This document shows positions 1 through 7,501 of a stretch of 64,000 nt of DNA, in pieces. Each line of letters opens with the position of its first letter. Within the stretch, counting starts at the first letter, position 1. The stretch comes from Micromonospora matsumotoense (GTDB lineage: Bacteria; Actinomycetota; Actinomycetes; Mycobacteriales; Micromonosporaceae): positions 744,001 to 808,000 of the forward strand of contig NZ_FMCU01000001.1 of assembly GCF_900091525.1 (NCBI RefSeq), in the 5' to 3' direction. Under the pieces are notes generated by a model that did not search any database, was not told the origin of the DNA, and saw only the letters and a list, made by a program, of their open reading frames with translations. The translations under genes and the position numbers were made by a program.

Positions 1-440
1 CAGTTGCTGCCGGTGGCGGGCGCGTCACCGCCGGGGGTGGACAGCGGCGGCGCGTAGTAGAGGTAGATGAACCGGTTGGTGGCGAAGCCCGGGTCGACCC
101 CGAGGCTCTGCAACCCCTCCTCGTCGTGGGTGTAGACGGGGATGGTGCCGACCACCCGGGTGACGCCGGCGGAGTCGGTGCGACGCACGGTGCCGTTGCG
201 GGCGGTGTGCAGCACGGAGCGGTCCGGCAGCACGGCGAGCGACATCGGCTCGCCCATCTCGTTGACGCCCCGGGCCAGTTCGACCTGCTGGAAGTCGCTG
301 GCGTTGATGGTGTGGGCGGCGGCCGGGGCGGTCGGGCCGGTGGTGGCGGCGACCGTGCCGGCCGTGACCGCCAGCAGTAGCACTGCGGCGGAGGGTAGCC
401 ACCGTCGGGAACGGCGACCGGTTGGGTCCTTTATGGACAT
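1..440 (-). CDS. PQQ-dependent sugar dehydrogenase (glucose/sorbosone dehydrogenase type), N-terminal part
   Basis: The gene starts at 440 and runs off the left edge, so only about 146 N-terminal residues are visible. It opens MSIKDPTGRRSRR, followed by a hydrophobic signal peptide ending near an Ala-rich AAAHT site, so the enzyme should be exported. The mature part has the beginning of a six-bladed beta-propeller of the glucose/sorbosone dehydrogenase family: NEMGEPMSLAVLPDRSVL, then TRVVGTIPVYTHDEEGLQ, then GVDPGFATNRFIYLYY, the usual first-blade landmarks. Such enzymes oxidise sugars with PQQ; in actinobacteria they are often fused to ThuA, PKD or carbohydrate-binding domains, which would lie outside the window. 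A purine-rich AGGAAGGGACAG precedes the ATG. It is transcribed away from the ebo-like operon and separated from it by a long gap. Family call is firm; substrate unknown. Confidence 0.85.
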   Translation of the reverse strand, partial: MSIKDPTGRRSRRWLPSAAVLLLAVTAGTVAATTGPTAPAAAHTINASDFQQVELARGVNEMGEPMSLAVLPDRSVLHTARNGTVRRTDSAGVTRVVGTIPVYTHDEEGLQSLGVDPGFATNRFIYLYYAPPLSTPGGDAPATGSN

Positions 441-732
441 TGGAGGGCTGTCCCTTCCTGACGGATCACGGCCAGGGCGGGACGCGTGCCGCCGCGCCGG
501 ATGCCGGGTGGTGGAGTGGTGTGGTGGTGGGGTGTGGCAGGGCAGGCCGGACGGCCGGGAGTGCCCGGTCGGCCGTCCGAACCCTCGACCGGAGCGCGAA
601 CCGCCCAGCGGAGGGTTGCTCGCCAAGGGGTTACCGCGCCGCCGGTTCACCTTGACGAAACATGCCCGTGATGCCACAAACATTAATGGTGACCTATGTC
701 AATGTCCATACCTTGCACCCACCCTTGTGGGT

Positions 733-745
733 TTCATCAGATGAA
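733..745. promoter_or_regulatory. palindrome TTCATCAGATGAA, copy 1
   Basis: TTCATC-A-GATGAA is a perfect inverted repeat with a one-base centre. It directly follows a small stem (ACCCAC-cctt-GTGGGT, 717-732). It is about 290 bp upstream of the dehydrogenase start and recurs in complementary form at 936-948. Such a site could be an operator for a dimeric regulator; which one is unknown. Confidence 0.4.
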
Positions 746-935
746 GCCTGCGCACCAGCCGTCACCCCGGTTCCACGCCGCGCGGCAGCGGACCGGTCGG
801 CCTGATCGACGACCTGCGGGTCACCGCACGGTGCCGAGCAGTAACGCCCAGGGTTCACCCCGGGCGCAGGGACGTGCCGCCGCCTGGCGACGCGCGCCCG
901 CCACGTGGGGACGCCCGCCCGTGCGGGAATCCACA

Positions 936-948
936 TTCATCTGATGAA
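936..948. promoter_or_regulatory. palindrome TTCATCTGATGAA, copy 2
   Basis: Second copy of the 13-bp palindrome, differing only in the central base (T instead of A), so the two copies are reverse complements. It too lies just after a small stem (CCCGC-ccgt-GCGGG, 914-927). Copy centres are 203 bp apart. Confidence 0.4.
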
Positions 949-1065
949 AGTCAGCCGCCCGCACCGGACGGACAGGCGCTCCTGCCGGTCGGCGCACCGG
1001 CGAACCTCCGCGCACCGCACCGAGGAAGCCAGCAGCACGGTCAACGCGAACAGGTGCCCGGTCGT

Positions 1066-1093
1066 CCGCGCCCCGGCCCGACGAGGGGCGCGG
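1066..1093 (-). terminator. candidate terminator of the ebo-like operon
   Basis: Perfect 9-bp arms (CCGCGCCCC and GGGGCGCGG) around a 10-nt loop, 11 nt past the stop codon of the last gene of the operon. There is no T-tract, as is common in high-GC actinobacteria. Confidence 0.5.
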
Positions 1094-1104
1094 GCCGACG
1101 CGGG

Positions 1105-2172
1105 TCAGTGCCGCCGGTGCACGGCCTGGTCGGCCAGACCGGCCAGGGCGGTACGGGCCGGCTCCGCCAGCGGCACCTGGGCGAGCGCCACCCGGGCCGC
1201 GTCGGCCCGGACCCGGATCAGCCGCTCGATCTTCTCCCGCGCCCCGGTCGCCTCGATGATCGCCCGCAGGTCGGCGGCGCCCGCCGCGTCCAGCTCGGGA
1301 TTGCCGAACAGCTCCCGCAGCCGGGTGGCCTGCGCCCGGTCGGCGGCGTCGCGGGCCAACGCCATCATCACCGTCGGCTTGCCCTCCCGCAGGTCGTCCA
1401 GGATCGACTTCCCGGTCACCGCCGGGTCACCGAAGACGCCCAGCACGTCGTCGCGGAGCTGGAACGCATCCCCCAGCGGGTCACCGAAGTCGACGAGCGC
1501 CGCGATCAGCTCCGCCGGGGCGCCGGCCAGCGCCGCGCCGATCTGCAACGGCCGGGTCACCGTGTACCGGGCCGCCTTCATCCGGATCACGGTGAGCGCG
1601 CTGGCCACCGAGCCGTCCCCGACCCCGGAGACCAGATCCAGGTACTCCCCCGCGATCACCTCGGTGCGCATCCGGGCAAAGACCCGGTAGCCCTGCCAGA
1701 TCTGCGCGGAGGTCATCCCGCACTCGTGGAACATCTGATCCGACCAGGCCGCACAGAGATCACCGCAGAGCAGCGCGGTGTTCCGGCCATAGGTCTCCGG
1801 GTCGCCCCGCCACGCCGACCGGGTGTGCAGCTCGGCGAAGACCCGGTGCACCGACGGGGCCCCCCGCCGGTGGTCGCTGCCGTCCAGGATGTCGTCGTGG
1901 ATCAGCGCGAACGCGTGGAACAGCTCCAACGCCGCCGCAGCCACCACGATCGGGCGGTCGTCCGCGCCCCCGGCACCCCGCCAACCCCAGTAGCAGAACA
2001 GCGGGCGCAGCCGCTTCCCGCCGGCCAGCACGAACCGGTGCAGCGCGGTGAAGATGCCCCGCGGCGCGCCGTCCGGCCAGTCCGGGCCCTGCCGGTCGAG
2101 AAACGCCCCCAACTCGGCGTCGAAGCGGGTCCGCAGGTCACTGGCATCGGTCGGGGCGGCGGTGACCGTCAC
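1105..2172 (-). CDS. polyprenyl diphosphate synthase (trans-isoprenyl diphosphate synthase family)
   Basis: A 355-residue all-helical prenyl-chain elongating enzyme, expected to condense isopentenyl diphosphate with allylic diphosphates (FPP/GGPP-type products). The first Asp-rich motif is in ALIHDDILDGSDHRRG (DDxxD), and the second region reads FQLRDDVLGVFGDP, both metal-binding sites of the family; GGKRLRP near the N-terminus is the usual IPP-binding start. The GTG start at 2172 overlaps the stop of the upstream phosphodiesterase as GTGA, so the two are translationally coupled. It is the last gene of the operon that begins with the Ino1-like and UbiA-like genes. The inference is that it supplies the prenyl donor to that UbiA enzyme. 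Chain length cannot be read safely from sequence alone. Confidence 0.9.
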   Translation of the reverse strand: MTVTAAPTDASDLRTRFDAELGAFLDRQGPDWPDGAPRGIFTALHRFVLAGGKRLRPLFCYWGWRGAGGADDRPIVVAAAALELFHAFALIHDDILDGSDHRRGAPSVHRVFAELHTRSAWRGDPETYGRNTALLCGDLCAAWSDQMFHECGMTSAQIWQGYRVFARMRTEVIAGEYLDLVSGVGDGSVASALTVIRMKAARYTVTRPLQIGAALAGAPAELIAALVDFGDPLGDAFQLRDDVLGVFGDPAVTGKSILDDLREGKPTVMMALARDAADRAQATRLRELFGNPELDAAGAADLRAIIEATGAREKIERLIRVRADAARVALAQVPLAEPARTALAGLADQAVHRRH

Positions 2173-3689
2173 CGCCGCTCCCCCGTACCCGGCGGACCGC
2201 TCGGGGCCGAGGACGGTCCACCGGCAGCCGACCCGGTCGGCGTCCCACCCGCCGCAGCCGTCGGCACGGCACCCGCAGCCGGCTCCGCCCCGGTCGGCGC
2301 GGTGGCCGGCACCAGGCCGGCCAGGTCCAGCAGCAACGCCTTGACCTCGGTGGCGGCGAAGGAGTCCCGGGCCGCGGACGGGTCGGAGCAGAGCAGCACC
2401 GGGCCGTCCGCCGGGTCGGCCGGCAACCGGCCGTGCGAACCGCGTACCGCCCGCGCCCCCGCGTCCAGGCCGACCACGCTCATCAGGTAGCGCATGCCCA
2501 GCTTCTTGCGGGCCAGGGCCACCCCCGCCCGACGCTTCGCCGCCCCCGGCCCGGCCGGGTCGAAGAACAGCTCCGCCGGGTCGTACCCGGGCTTGCGGTG
2601 GATCTCGACGTTGCGGGCGAAGTCCGGGGCGCGGTCGTCGTCCAGCCAGTAGTAGTAGGTGAACCAGGAGTCCGGCTCGGCCACCAGCACCAGTTCCCCG
2701 GCCCGCTCGTGGTCCAGCCCGGCCGCCGCCTTGCCCTCGGCGTCGAGCACCTCGGCCACCCCGGGCAGCCCGGCGCAGAGCTTCGCCACCGCCGCCACGT
2801 CCGCCGGGTCCTTCACGTAGACGTGGGCGATCTGGTGGTCGGCCACGGCGAACGCCCGGGACGTCCACGGGTCCAGGTACTCCATGCCGTCCTGGGTGTA
2901 GACCCGCAGCAGCCCCTCGGCGCGCAGCAGCCGGTTGACGTCCACCGGCCGGGAGACGTCGGTGATGCCGTACTCGGAGAGCGCCACCACTGTCGCGTCG
3001 GCGGCCCGTGCGGCGTCCAGCAGCGGCGCGAGCACCGCGTCCAGCTCGGCCGCCGCGGCGGCGGCCCGGGGCGAGGACGGGCCGAAGCGTTGCAGGTCGT
3101 AGTCGAGGTGCGGGACGTAGACCAGGGTCAGGTCGGGGGCCTGGTCGGCGAGGATCCGCTCGGCCGCCTGACAGATCCACCGGGACGAGGGCAGCCCGGC
3201 GCCCGGCCCCCAGTAGGTGAACAGCGGGAAGGTGCCGAGGGCGTCGGTGAGCGTGTCGTGCAGCTCCGGCGGATCGGTCCAGCAGTCCGGTTCCTTACGC
3301 CCGTCGGCGTAGTAGATCGGGCGGGGCGTGACGGTCCAGTTGACGTCCGCGCCCATCGCGTACCACCAGCAGACGTTGGCCACCGTGTAGCCGGGCTCGA
3401 CCCGGCGGGCCGCCTGCCACACCTTCTCCCCGCCGACCAGCGCGTGGTGCTGCCGCCACAGCAGCACCTCACCGAGGTCGCGGAAATACCAGCCGTTGCC
3501 GACGATGCCGTGCCCGGCCGGCGGTTCACCGGTCAGCAGGGTGGCCTGCGCCGAGCAGGTCACCGCCGGCAGCACGGTGCCCAACTCGGCGGAGAACCCC
3601 TGCTCGGCGACGGCACGCAACCGGGGCATGTGGGCCAGCAGCCGGGGGGTCAGGCCGACCACGTCCAGCACCACCAGGCGGCGGCTCAT
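2169..3689 (-). CDS. EboF-like alkaline phosphodiesterase/nucleotide pyrophosphatase family protein
   Basis: A 506-residue member of the alkaline-phosphatase superfamily, nucleotide pyrophosphatase/phosphodiesterase branch. The N-terminus has the first metal Asp (VVLDVVGL) and the nucleophile region PAVTCSAQATLLTG (residues 41-54) followed by AGHGIVGNGWY. HLDYDLQRFGP supplies further metal-site residues. Where typical members read SDHGM, this one reads SEYGI, which I believe is usual for the EboF-like branch. The C-terminus after about residue 460 is Ala/Pro/Gly-rich and probably disordered. No signal peptide is seen. The start at 3689 is chosen because its ATG overlaps the TGA of a 23-codon ORF (ATGA); an in-frame ATG at 3725 is an alternative. 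Family knowledge places EboF in a set needed for metabolite export or processing; the natural substrate is unknown. Confidence 0.85.
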   Translation of the reverse strand: MSRRLVVLDVVGLTPRLLAHMPRLRAVAEQGFSAELGTVLPAVTCSAQATLLTGEPPAGHGIVGNGWYFRDLGEVLLWRQHHALVGGEKVWQAARRVEPGYTVANVCWWYAMGADVNWTVTPRPIYYADGRKEPDCWTDPPELHDTLTDALGTFPLFTYWGPGAGLPSSRWICQAAERILADQAPDLTLVYVPHLDYDLQRFGPSSPRAAAAAAELDAVLAPLLDAARAADATVVALSEYGITDVSRPVDVNRLLRAEGLLRVYTQDGMEYLDPWTSRAFAVADHQIAHVYVKDPADVAAVAKLCAGLPGVAEVLDAEGKAAAGLDHERAGELVLVAEPDSWFTYYYWLDDDRAPDFARNVEIHRKPGYDPAELFFDPAGPGAAKRRAGVALARKKLGMRYLMSVVGLDAGARAVRGSHGRLPADPADGPVLLCSDPSAARDSFAATEVKALLLDLAGLVPATAPTGAEPAAGAVPTAAAGGTPTGSAAGGPSSAPSGPPGTGERR

Positions 3690-3757
3690 GCCGACACCCC
3701 GCTGCGTCCGGCGCGGCGGTGGCACCGCACGGTGCCCGGTCGGTGGTGCTCGCTCAT
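3686..3757 (-). CDS. 23-codon bridging ORF between EboE and the EboF-like gene
   Basis: This short frame begins with an ATG overlapping the EboE stop (ATGA at 3757..3754) and ends with a TGA overlapping the next start (ATGA at 3689..3686). The peptide is basic and Arg-rich (begins MSEHHRPGTVRCHRR). It fills the only larger gap in this half of the operon and may simply carry terminating ribosomes to the next start. Being so short, it may not make a functional peptide. Confidence 0.35.
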   Translation of the reverse strand: MSEHHRPGTVRCHRRAGRSGVSA

Positions 3758-4992
3758 CGTCGTACCCCCAGGGTTGTCGGGACGGCTCGATCGGCCGGAG
3801 TCGGGCCGGGGACGGCCCAGCCGGCCGGAGTCAGGCCGAGGGTGACCAGTTCGTCGCGGGCGAAGGCCAGCTCGGCGGCGATCCCGAGGGCCAGCTCCGC
3901 ATCGGTGCGCGGCCGCCGCGCCGCCGGCAGCACCCCCCAGGTGTACGTCTCGACGTCCAGGTGGTCGCAGCCGGCGGTCGGGCCGGCGAGCAGCGCGGCC
4001 AGCGCGGTGCGCAGCACCGGCAGGGTGGAGGTCAGCGGCGGCTCGGGCGGGGCGTGCAGCGGCACGTGGTAGTGCACCCGCCACGCCCCGGGCAGCCGCG
4101 CGGCCAGCGCGGCGTCCAGGTCGTCGGCCGCGTACGCCGGGTCGGCCGGGTCGGCGACATGGGCGCAGCCGGCGGTGCGGGTCTGGTGCAGGAAGCGGGG
4201 CTCGACCCAGCGGCCCAGCGCCTCGGCGTCGGCGACCGGGTCGGCCGCCTCCAGCGCGGCGGAGACCTGCACCTTGACCACCGGCAGGCCGGCGGCGCGC
4301 AGCCGGGCCAGCGCCTCGACGGGCTCCTCCCAGGCGCAGGCGAGGTGGGCCAGGTCGAGACAGATCCCGAGCCGCTCCGGGTCGAGGCCGGCCAGCAGCG
4401 CGGCGGCCTGCCCGCTGCTCTCCACCACGCACCCCGGCTCCGGTTCGAAACCCACCCGCACCGGGCGGCCGGTGTCGCGTTCCACCTCGGCCAGCCCGGC
4501 GGTGAGCGCGTCGAGCCGGTGACGGGCCGCCTCGGCGTGCGCCGCGTCCCAGGGCTGCCGCCAGGCCAGCGGCAGGGTGGAGATCGATCCCCGGGCGGCG
4601 TCGTCGGGGAGCAGGTCGGCCAGCACCCGGGCCAGGTCGAGGGTGTAGCGCAGCCGCTGCCCGGTGGTCCAGTCCGGGTGGTAGACCGCGCCCTTGACCA
4701 CCGGGGCCTGGAAGGCCGCGTACGGGAAGCCGTTGAGGGTGACCACCTCCAGCCCCCGGTGGGTCAGCTCGGCGCGCAGCCGGCGGCGGGCGGCCGGGTC
4801 GGCGGCCAGCTCGGCGGCGACCGGGGCGGCCAGCCACAGCCCCAGGCCGAGCAGGTCGGTGCCGAGCGCCTCGCGCACCGGCAGGGCGTACGTGTCGAGC
4901 TGGGCGAGGATGCCGGCGGTGTCCTCGGCGGGGTGCACGTTGGTGCAGTAGCCGAGGTGGACGGTGCTGCCGTCGGCGTGCCGCAGCCGCAT
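3754..4992 (-). CDS. eboE: metabolite traffic protein EboE (TIM-barrel isomerase fold)
   Basis: A 412-residue TIM-barrel protein of the xylose-isomerase-like superfamily that matches the EboE type. Landmarks are LGYCTNVHPAEDT near the N-terminus, NGFPYAAFQAPVVKGAVYHPDW, GFEPEPGCVVES, ICLDLAHLACAWEEP, VVKVQVSAALEA, HYHVPLHA and HLDVETYTWGVLP. These Glu, Asp and His residues are the usual places for divalent-metal and substrate binding in the fold. The ATG at 4992 overlaps the stop of the TatD-like gene (ATGA). In cyanobacteria and pseudomonads EboE is encoded with EboA, B, C and F and is needed to move a secondary metabolite to the periplasm; the catalysed reaction is not known. The identification rests on recognised motifs and on operon context. 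Confidence 0.85.
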   Translation of the reverse strand: MRLRHADGSTVHLGYCTNVHPAEDTAGILAQLDTYALPVREALGTDLLGLGLWLAAPVAAELAADPAARRRLRAELTHRGLEVVTLNGFPYAAFQAPVVKGAVYHPDWTTGQRLRYTLDLARVLADLLPDDAARGSISTLPLAWRQPWDAAHAEAARHRLDALTAGLAEVERDTGRPVRVGFEPEPGCVVESSGQAAALLAGLDPERLGICLDLAHLACAWEEPVEALARLRAAGLPVVKVQVSAALEAADPVADAEALGRWVEPRFLHQTRTAGCAHVADPADPAYAADDLDAALAARLPGAWRVHYHVPLHAPPEPPLTSTLPVLRTALAALLAGPTAGCDHLDVETYTWGVLPAARRPRTDAELALGIAAELAFARDELVTLGLTPAGWAVPGPTPADRAVPTTLGVRR

Positions 4993-5846
4993 CAGTCGCC
5001 GCCGCGCAGGATGGAGTTGCCCTCGAAGGTGCCGGTGGCCGGGGCGTCCAGGTCGGTCAGGTCGAGCCGGCCGGACTGCCCGTAGAACTCCACCGGGTTG
5101 CGCCAGAGCACCCGGTCGACGTCGTCGTCGGTGAACCCGGCGGCCAGCATCGCCTCGCCGGTGGCCCGGGTCAGCAGCGGGTCGGAGCGGCCCCAGTCGG
5201 CGGCCGAGTTGACCAGCATCCGCTCGGTGCCGTACGTGCGCAGCAGCTCCACCATCCGCGGCGGCGACATCTTGGTGTCCGGATAGATGGAGAAACCCAG
5301 CCAGCAGCCGCTGTCCCGGGCCAGCTTCACGGTCACCTCGTTGAGGTGGTCCAGCGCCACCCGGCCGGGGGCGATGCCGCTCTCGGCGACCACCGCGAGG
5401 CTGCGTTCGACGCCACGCGCCTTGTCCCGGTGCGGGGTGTGCACGAGGGCGGGCAGGGCGTGGTCGACGGCCAGGGCGAGCTGGGTGGCGAACGCCTCGT
5501 CCTCGGCCGGCGTCATGTCGTCGTAGCCGATCTCGCCGACCGCGACCACCGCGTCCTTCTCCAGGTAGCGGGGCAGCAGGTCGAGCACCGGGCGGCAGCG
5601 CGGGTCGTTGGCCTCCTTGGGGTTCAGCGCCACGGTGGCGTGGTGCCGGACCCCGAACTGCCCGGCCCGGAACGGCTCCCAGCCGATCAGCGAGTCGAAG
5701 TAGTCGGCGAAGGAGGCGGCGCTGGTGCGCGGCTGCCCCAGCCAGAAGGCCGGCTCGACCACGGCGCGGACCCCGGCGGCGGCCATCCGCTCGTAGTCGT
5801 CGGTGGTCCGCGACGTCATGTGGATGTGCGGGTCGAAGATGCGCAT
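4992..5846 (-). CDS. TatD-family metal-dependent hydrolase (EboB-like)
   Basis: A 284-residue amidohydrolase-fold protein. The opening MRIFDPHIHM carries the HxH metal motif (His7, His9), later VVAVGEIGYDDMT supplies the conserved Glu, LVHTPHRDK and VALDHLNEV the further His ligands, and MLVNSAADWGRSDPL the late Asp. This is the TatD/EboB arrangement. It is cytosolic, with no signal peptide. The start lies one base after the EboA stop (TGA-C-ATG) and its own stop overlaps the EboE start, so it is coupled on both sides. Within the ebo operon EboB is a standing member, but its substrate is not known; nuclease activity should not be assumed. Confidence 0.85.
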   Translation of the reverse strand: MRIFDPHIHMTSRTTDDYERMAAAGVRAVVEPAFWLGQPRTSAASFADYFDSLIGWEPFRAGQFGVRHHATVALNPKEANDPRCRPVLDLLPRYLEKDAVVAVGEIGYDDMTPAEDEAFATQLALAVDHALPALVHTPHRDKARGVERSLAVVAESGIAPGRVALDHLNEVTVKLARDSGCWLGFSIYPDTKMSPPRMVELLRTYGTERMLVNSAADWGRSDPLLTRATGEAMLAAGFTDDDVDRVLWRNPVEFYGQSGRLDLTDLDAPATGTFEGNSILRGGD

Positions 5847-5847
5847 G

Positions 5848-6450
5848 TCACGCCTCCCTGATGGTGAGCCGGTCGAGCAGTGCGGTGGCGTCGGCGGGGA
5901 GCTGCCGGCCGGCGGCGTGCCGTTCCGCGGCGAGCGCGGCGAGCATGGCGGCCAGCTCGGCGTCGGCCCGGTCGTCCAGGTCGGCGACGGCGGCCAGCGG
6001 CACCCCGATGAACACGCACTTGAGCACCGCCTGCCGCCAGGCGTCCGCCGTCAGGTGCCGGGCGTACGGGCCGAGTGCGGCGGCGACCAGCCGGGTGTCG
6101 TTGGTGCGGATCGCGTCGTGCAGCAGCGACACTCCGGCAGTGCCGATCGGCAGCAGCGGCAGGGCCTTGAGCACGGCCCGCTTCTCGGCGGCGTCGCCGT
6201 GCCGGTAGACCTCCTCGGCCTGCCCGGCGGCCTGGTCGGCGGGGAGCGCGGCCAGCAGCAGCGCCCGCGCCGCCTCGTCGGCGGTCCAGCCGGGGGCGCC
6301 GGGCAGGTCGTGCCGGCCGCACCGCCGGGCGGCGGCCGGGAACGACCGCGCCACCGTGCCGGGCTCGGCCGCGGCGCGGCGCAGCGCGGTCTCCAGCCAG
6401 TCGGGATCGGGTACGCCCTCCAGCGCGGTCCGCAGTCGATCCGGTGTCAT
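5848..6450 (-). CDS. eboA: EboA-domain protein
   Basis: A 200-residue, Ala/Leu-rich, apparently all-helical protein. The region DEAARALLLAALPADQAAGQAEEVYRHGD through LKALPLLPIGTAGVSLLHDAIRTND and VLKCVFIGVPLAAV matches what I know of EboA-domain proteins (the LxxCVF-GxPL stretch is characteristic). No membrane segment or catalytic motif is visible. The start is fixed by a strong GGGAGGGGAG upstream of the ATG. It lies 37 bp after the upstream isomerase gene and one base before the TatD-like gene. The molecular role of EboA is unknown; it is the hallmark gene of the ebo operon. Confidence 0.8.
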   Translation of the reverse strand: MTPDRLRTALEGVPDPDWLETALRRAAAEPGTVARSFPAAARRCGRHDLPGAPGWTADEAARALLLAALPADQAAGQAEEVYRHGDAAEKRAVLKALPLLPIGTAGVSLLHDAIRTNDTRLVAAALGPYARHLTADAWRQAVLKCVFIGVPLAAVADLDDRADAELAAMLAALAAERHAAGRQLPADATALLDRLTIREA

Positions 6451-6487
6451 CCGTCTCCCCTCCCCAGGTGTGTGCGCTCGGCGGTGG

Positions 6488-7501
6488 TCAGTCCACCCCG
6501 GTGGTGCGGTCGGCCCCGACGGGCGCGGGTGGTGCGCCCGGGTCGAGGCCGGCGTGCCGGGCGGCGGTACGCAGGAAGTCCAGCGACCGGGCCGCCACGG
6601 TGGGCGCGGCGTGCGAGTGCCGGGGCAGCTCCACGGCGACCAGTCCCCGGTAGCCGGCGTCGGCCAGGGCCCGCAGCACCGGCGGGAAGTCGATTTCGCC
6701 GGTGCCGAACTCCAGGTGCTCGTGCACCCCCCGGCGCATGTCGTCGATCTGCACGTTGACCAGGTGCTCGGCCACCTGGTGCACGCAGTCCGGCACGCTC
6801 GACGACTCCAGGCAACGGCAGTGTCCGATGTCGAGGGTGATCCCGAAGCAGGCCGGCTCACCGAGGGCCCGGTGCAGCCGACGCCAGCCGGCGATGTCCT
6901 CGACCAGCATTCCGGGCTCCGGTTCGAAGCCCAGCCGCACCCCGGCCCGGTCGGCGGCGGCAACCACCGTGGCGCACCCGGCGACCAGCCGGTCCCACGC
7001 GACCTCGGGGGCGACGTGGCCGGGCCGGATGCCGGCCCAGCAGGAGACCGCCTCCGCGCCGAGGTCCGCGCCGACCCGCACGGCCCGTTCCAGGAAGTCG
7101 ATCCGGCCGGCCGGGTCGTCGTGCAGCAACGTCGGGGCGTGTTTGCGCCACGGGTCGAGCAGGAAGCGGGCGCCGGTCTCCACCACCACGCCGAGACCGA
7201 GCGCGGCCAGCCGGTGCGCCACCGCGTCGACCCGCCGGGCCAGCCCCGGCGCGTACGGGTCGAGGTGGTCGTGGTCCAGGGTGAGCGCGATCCCCTCGTA
7301 GCCGAGGTCGGCCAGCACCGTCAGGGCGTCGTCGAGCCGGTGGTTGGCGAAGCCGTTGGTGCCGTAGCCGAACCGGAGCCGGTCCACCTCGCCGGCCGAC
7401 GGGCCGGCGGTGGGGTCAGCCGGGCGGTCCGGGGCCGGGCGGCGGCGCGACGTGTCGGCAGCGCCCGTGGCGGCCGGCGCGACGGCGTGCGGGGTGGTCA
7501 T
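6488..7501 (-). CDS. sugar phosphate isomerase/epimerase family TIM-barrel protein
   Basis: A 337-residue xylose-isomerase-like TIM barrel, distinct from EboE but sharing the key stretch GFEPEPGMLVED. Other landmarks are FGYGTNGFANHRL, ITLDIGHCRCLE, VNVQIDDMRRGVHEHLEFGTGEIDF and LVAVELPRHSH, which give the expected Glu/Asp/His metal ligands. The first 40 residues are Ala/Pro-rich and probably disordered. The ATG at 7501 overlaps the UbiA stop (ATGA). Members isomerise or epimerise sugars or cyclitols, which fits a product or precursor of the Ino1-like enzyme; the actual reaction is not deducible. Confidence 0.85.
   Translation of the reverse strand: MTTPHAVAPAATGAADTSRRRPAPDRPADPTAGPSAGEVDRLRFGYGTNGFANHRLDDALTVLADLGYEGIALTLDHDHLDPYAPGLARRVDAVAHRLAALGLGVVVETGARFLLDPWRKHAPTLLHDDPAGRIDFLERAVRVGADLGAEAVSCWAGIRPGHVAPEVAWDRLVAGCATVVAAADRAGVRLGFEPEPGMLVEDIAGWRRLHRALGEPACFGITLDIGHCRCLESSSVPDCVHQVAEHLVNVQIDDMRRGVHEHLEFGTGEIDFPPVLRALADAGYRGLVAVELPRHSHAAPTVAARSLDFLRTAARHAGLDPGAPPAPVGADRTTGVD

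Larger units (their letters stand above)
441..1065. other. non-coding region upstream of the sugar dehydrogenase
   Basis: No convincing gene is seen here. The part near 650-750 is unusually AT-rich for this genome. On the minus strand it carries TTGACA at 702..697, a possible -35 box for the dehydrogenase gene, although I see no clear -10 at the right distance. Two copies of a 13-bp palindrome lie at 733-745 and 936-948 and are listed separately. ORFs across this stretch look like GC-skew shadows. Confidence 0.5.

Noticed and set aside
852..933. CRISPR-like repeat units (CACCCCGGGCGCAGGGACG and GGGACGCCCGCCCGTGCGGG)
   Set aside because: They only loosely resemble type I-E repeats, are not identical to each other, show no regular spacing or third copy, and no cas genes are nearby.
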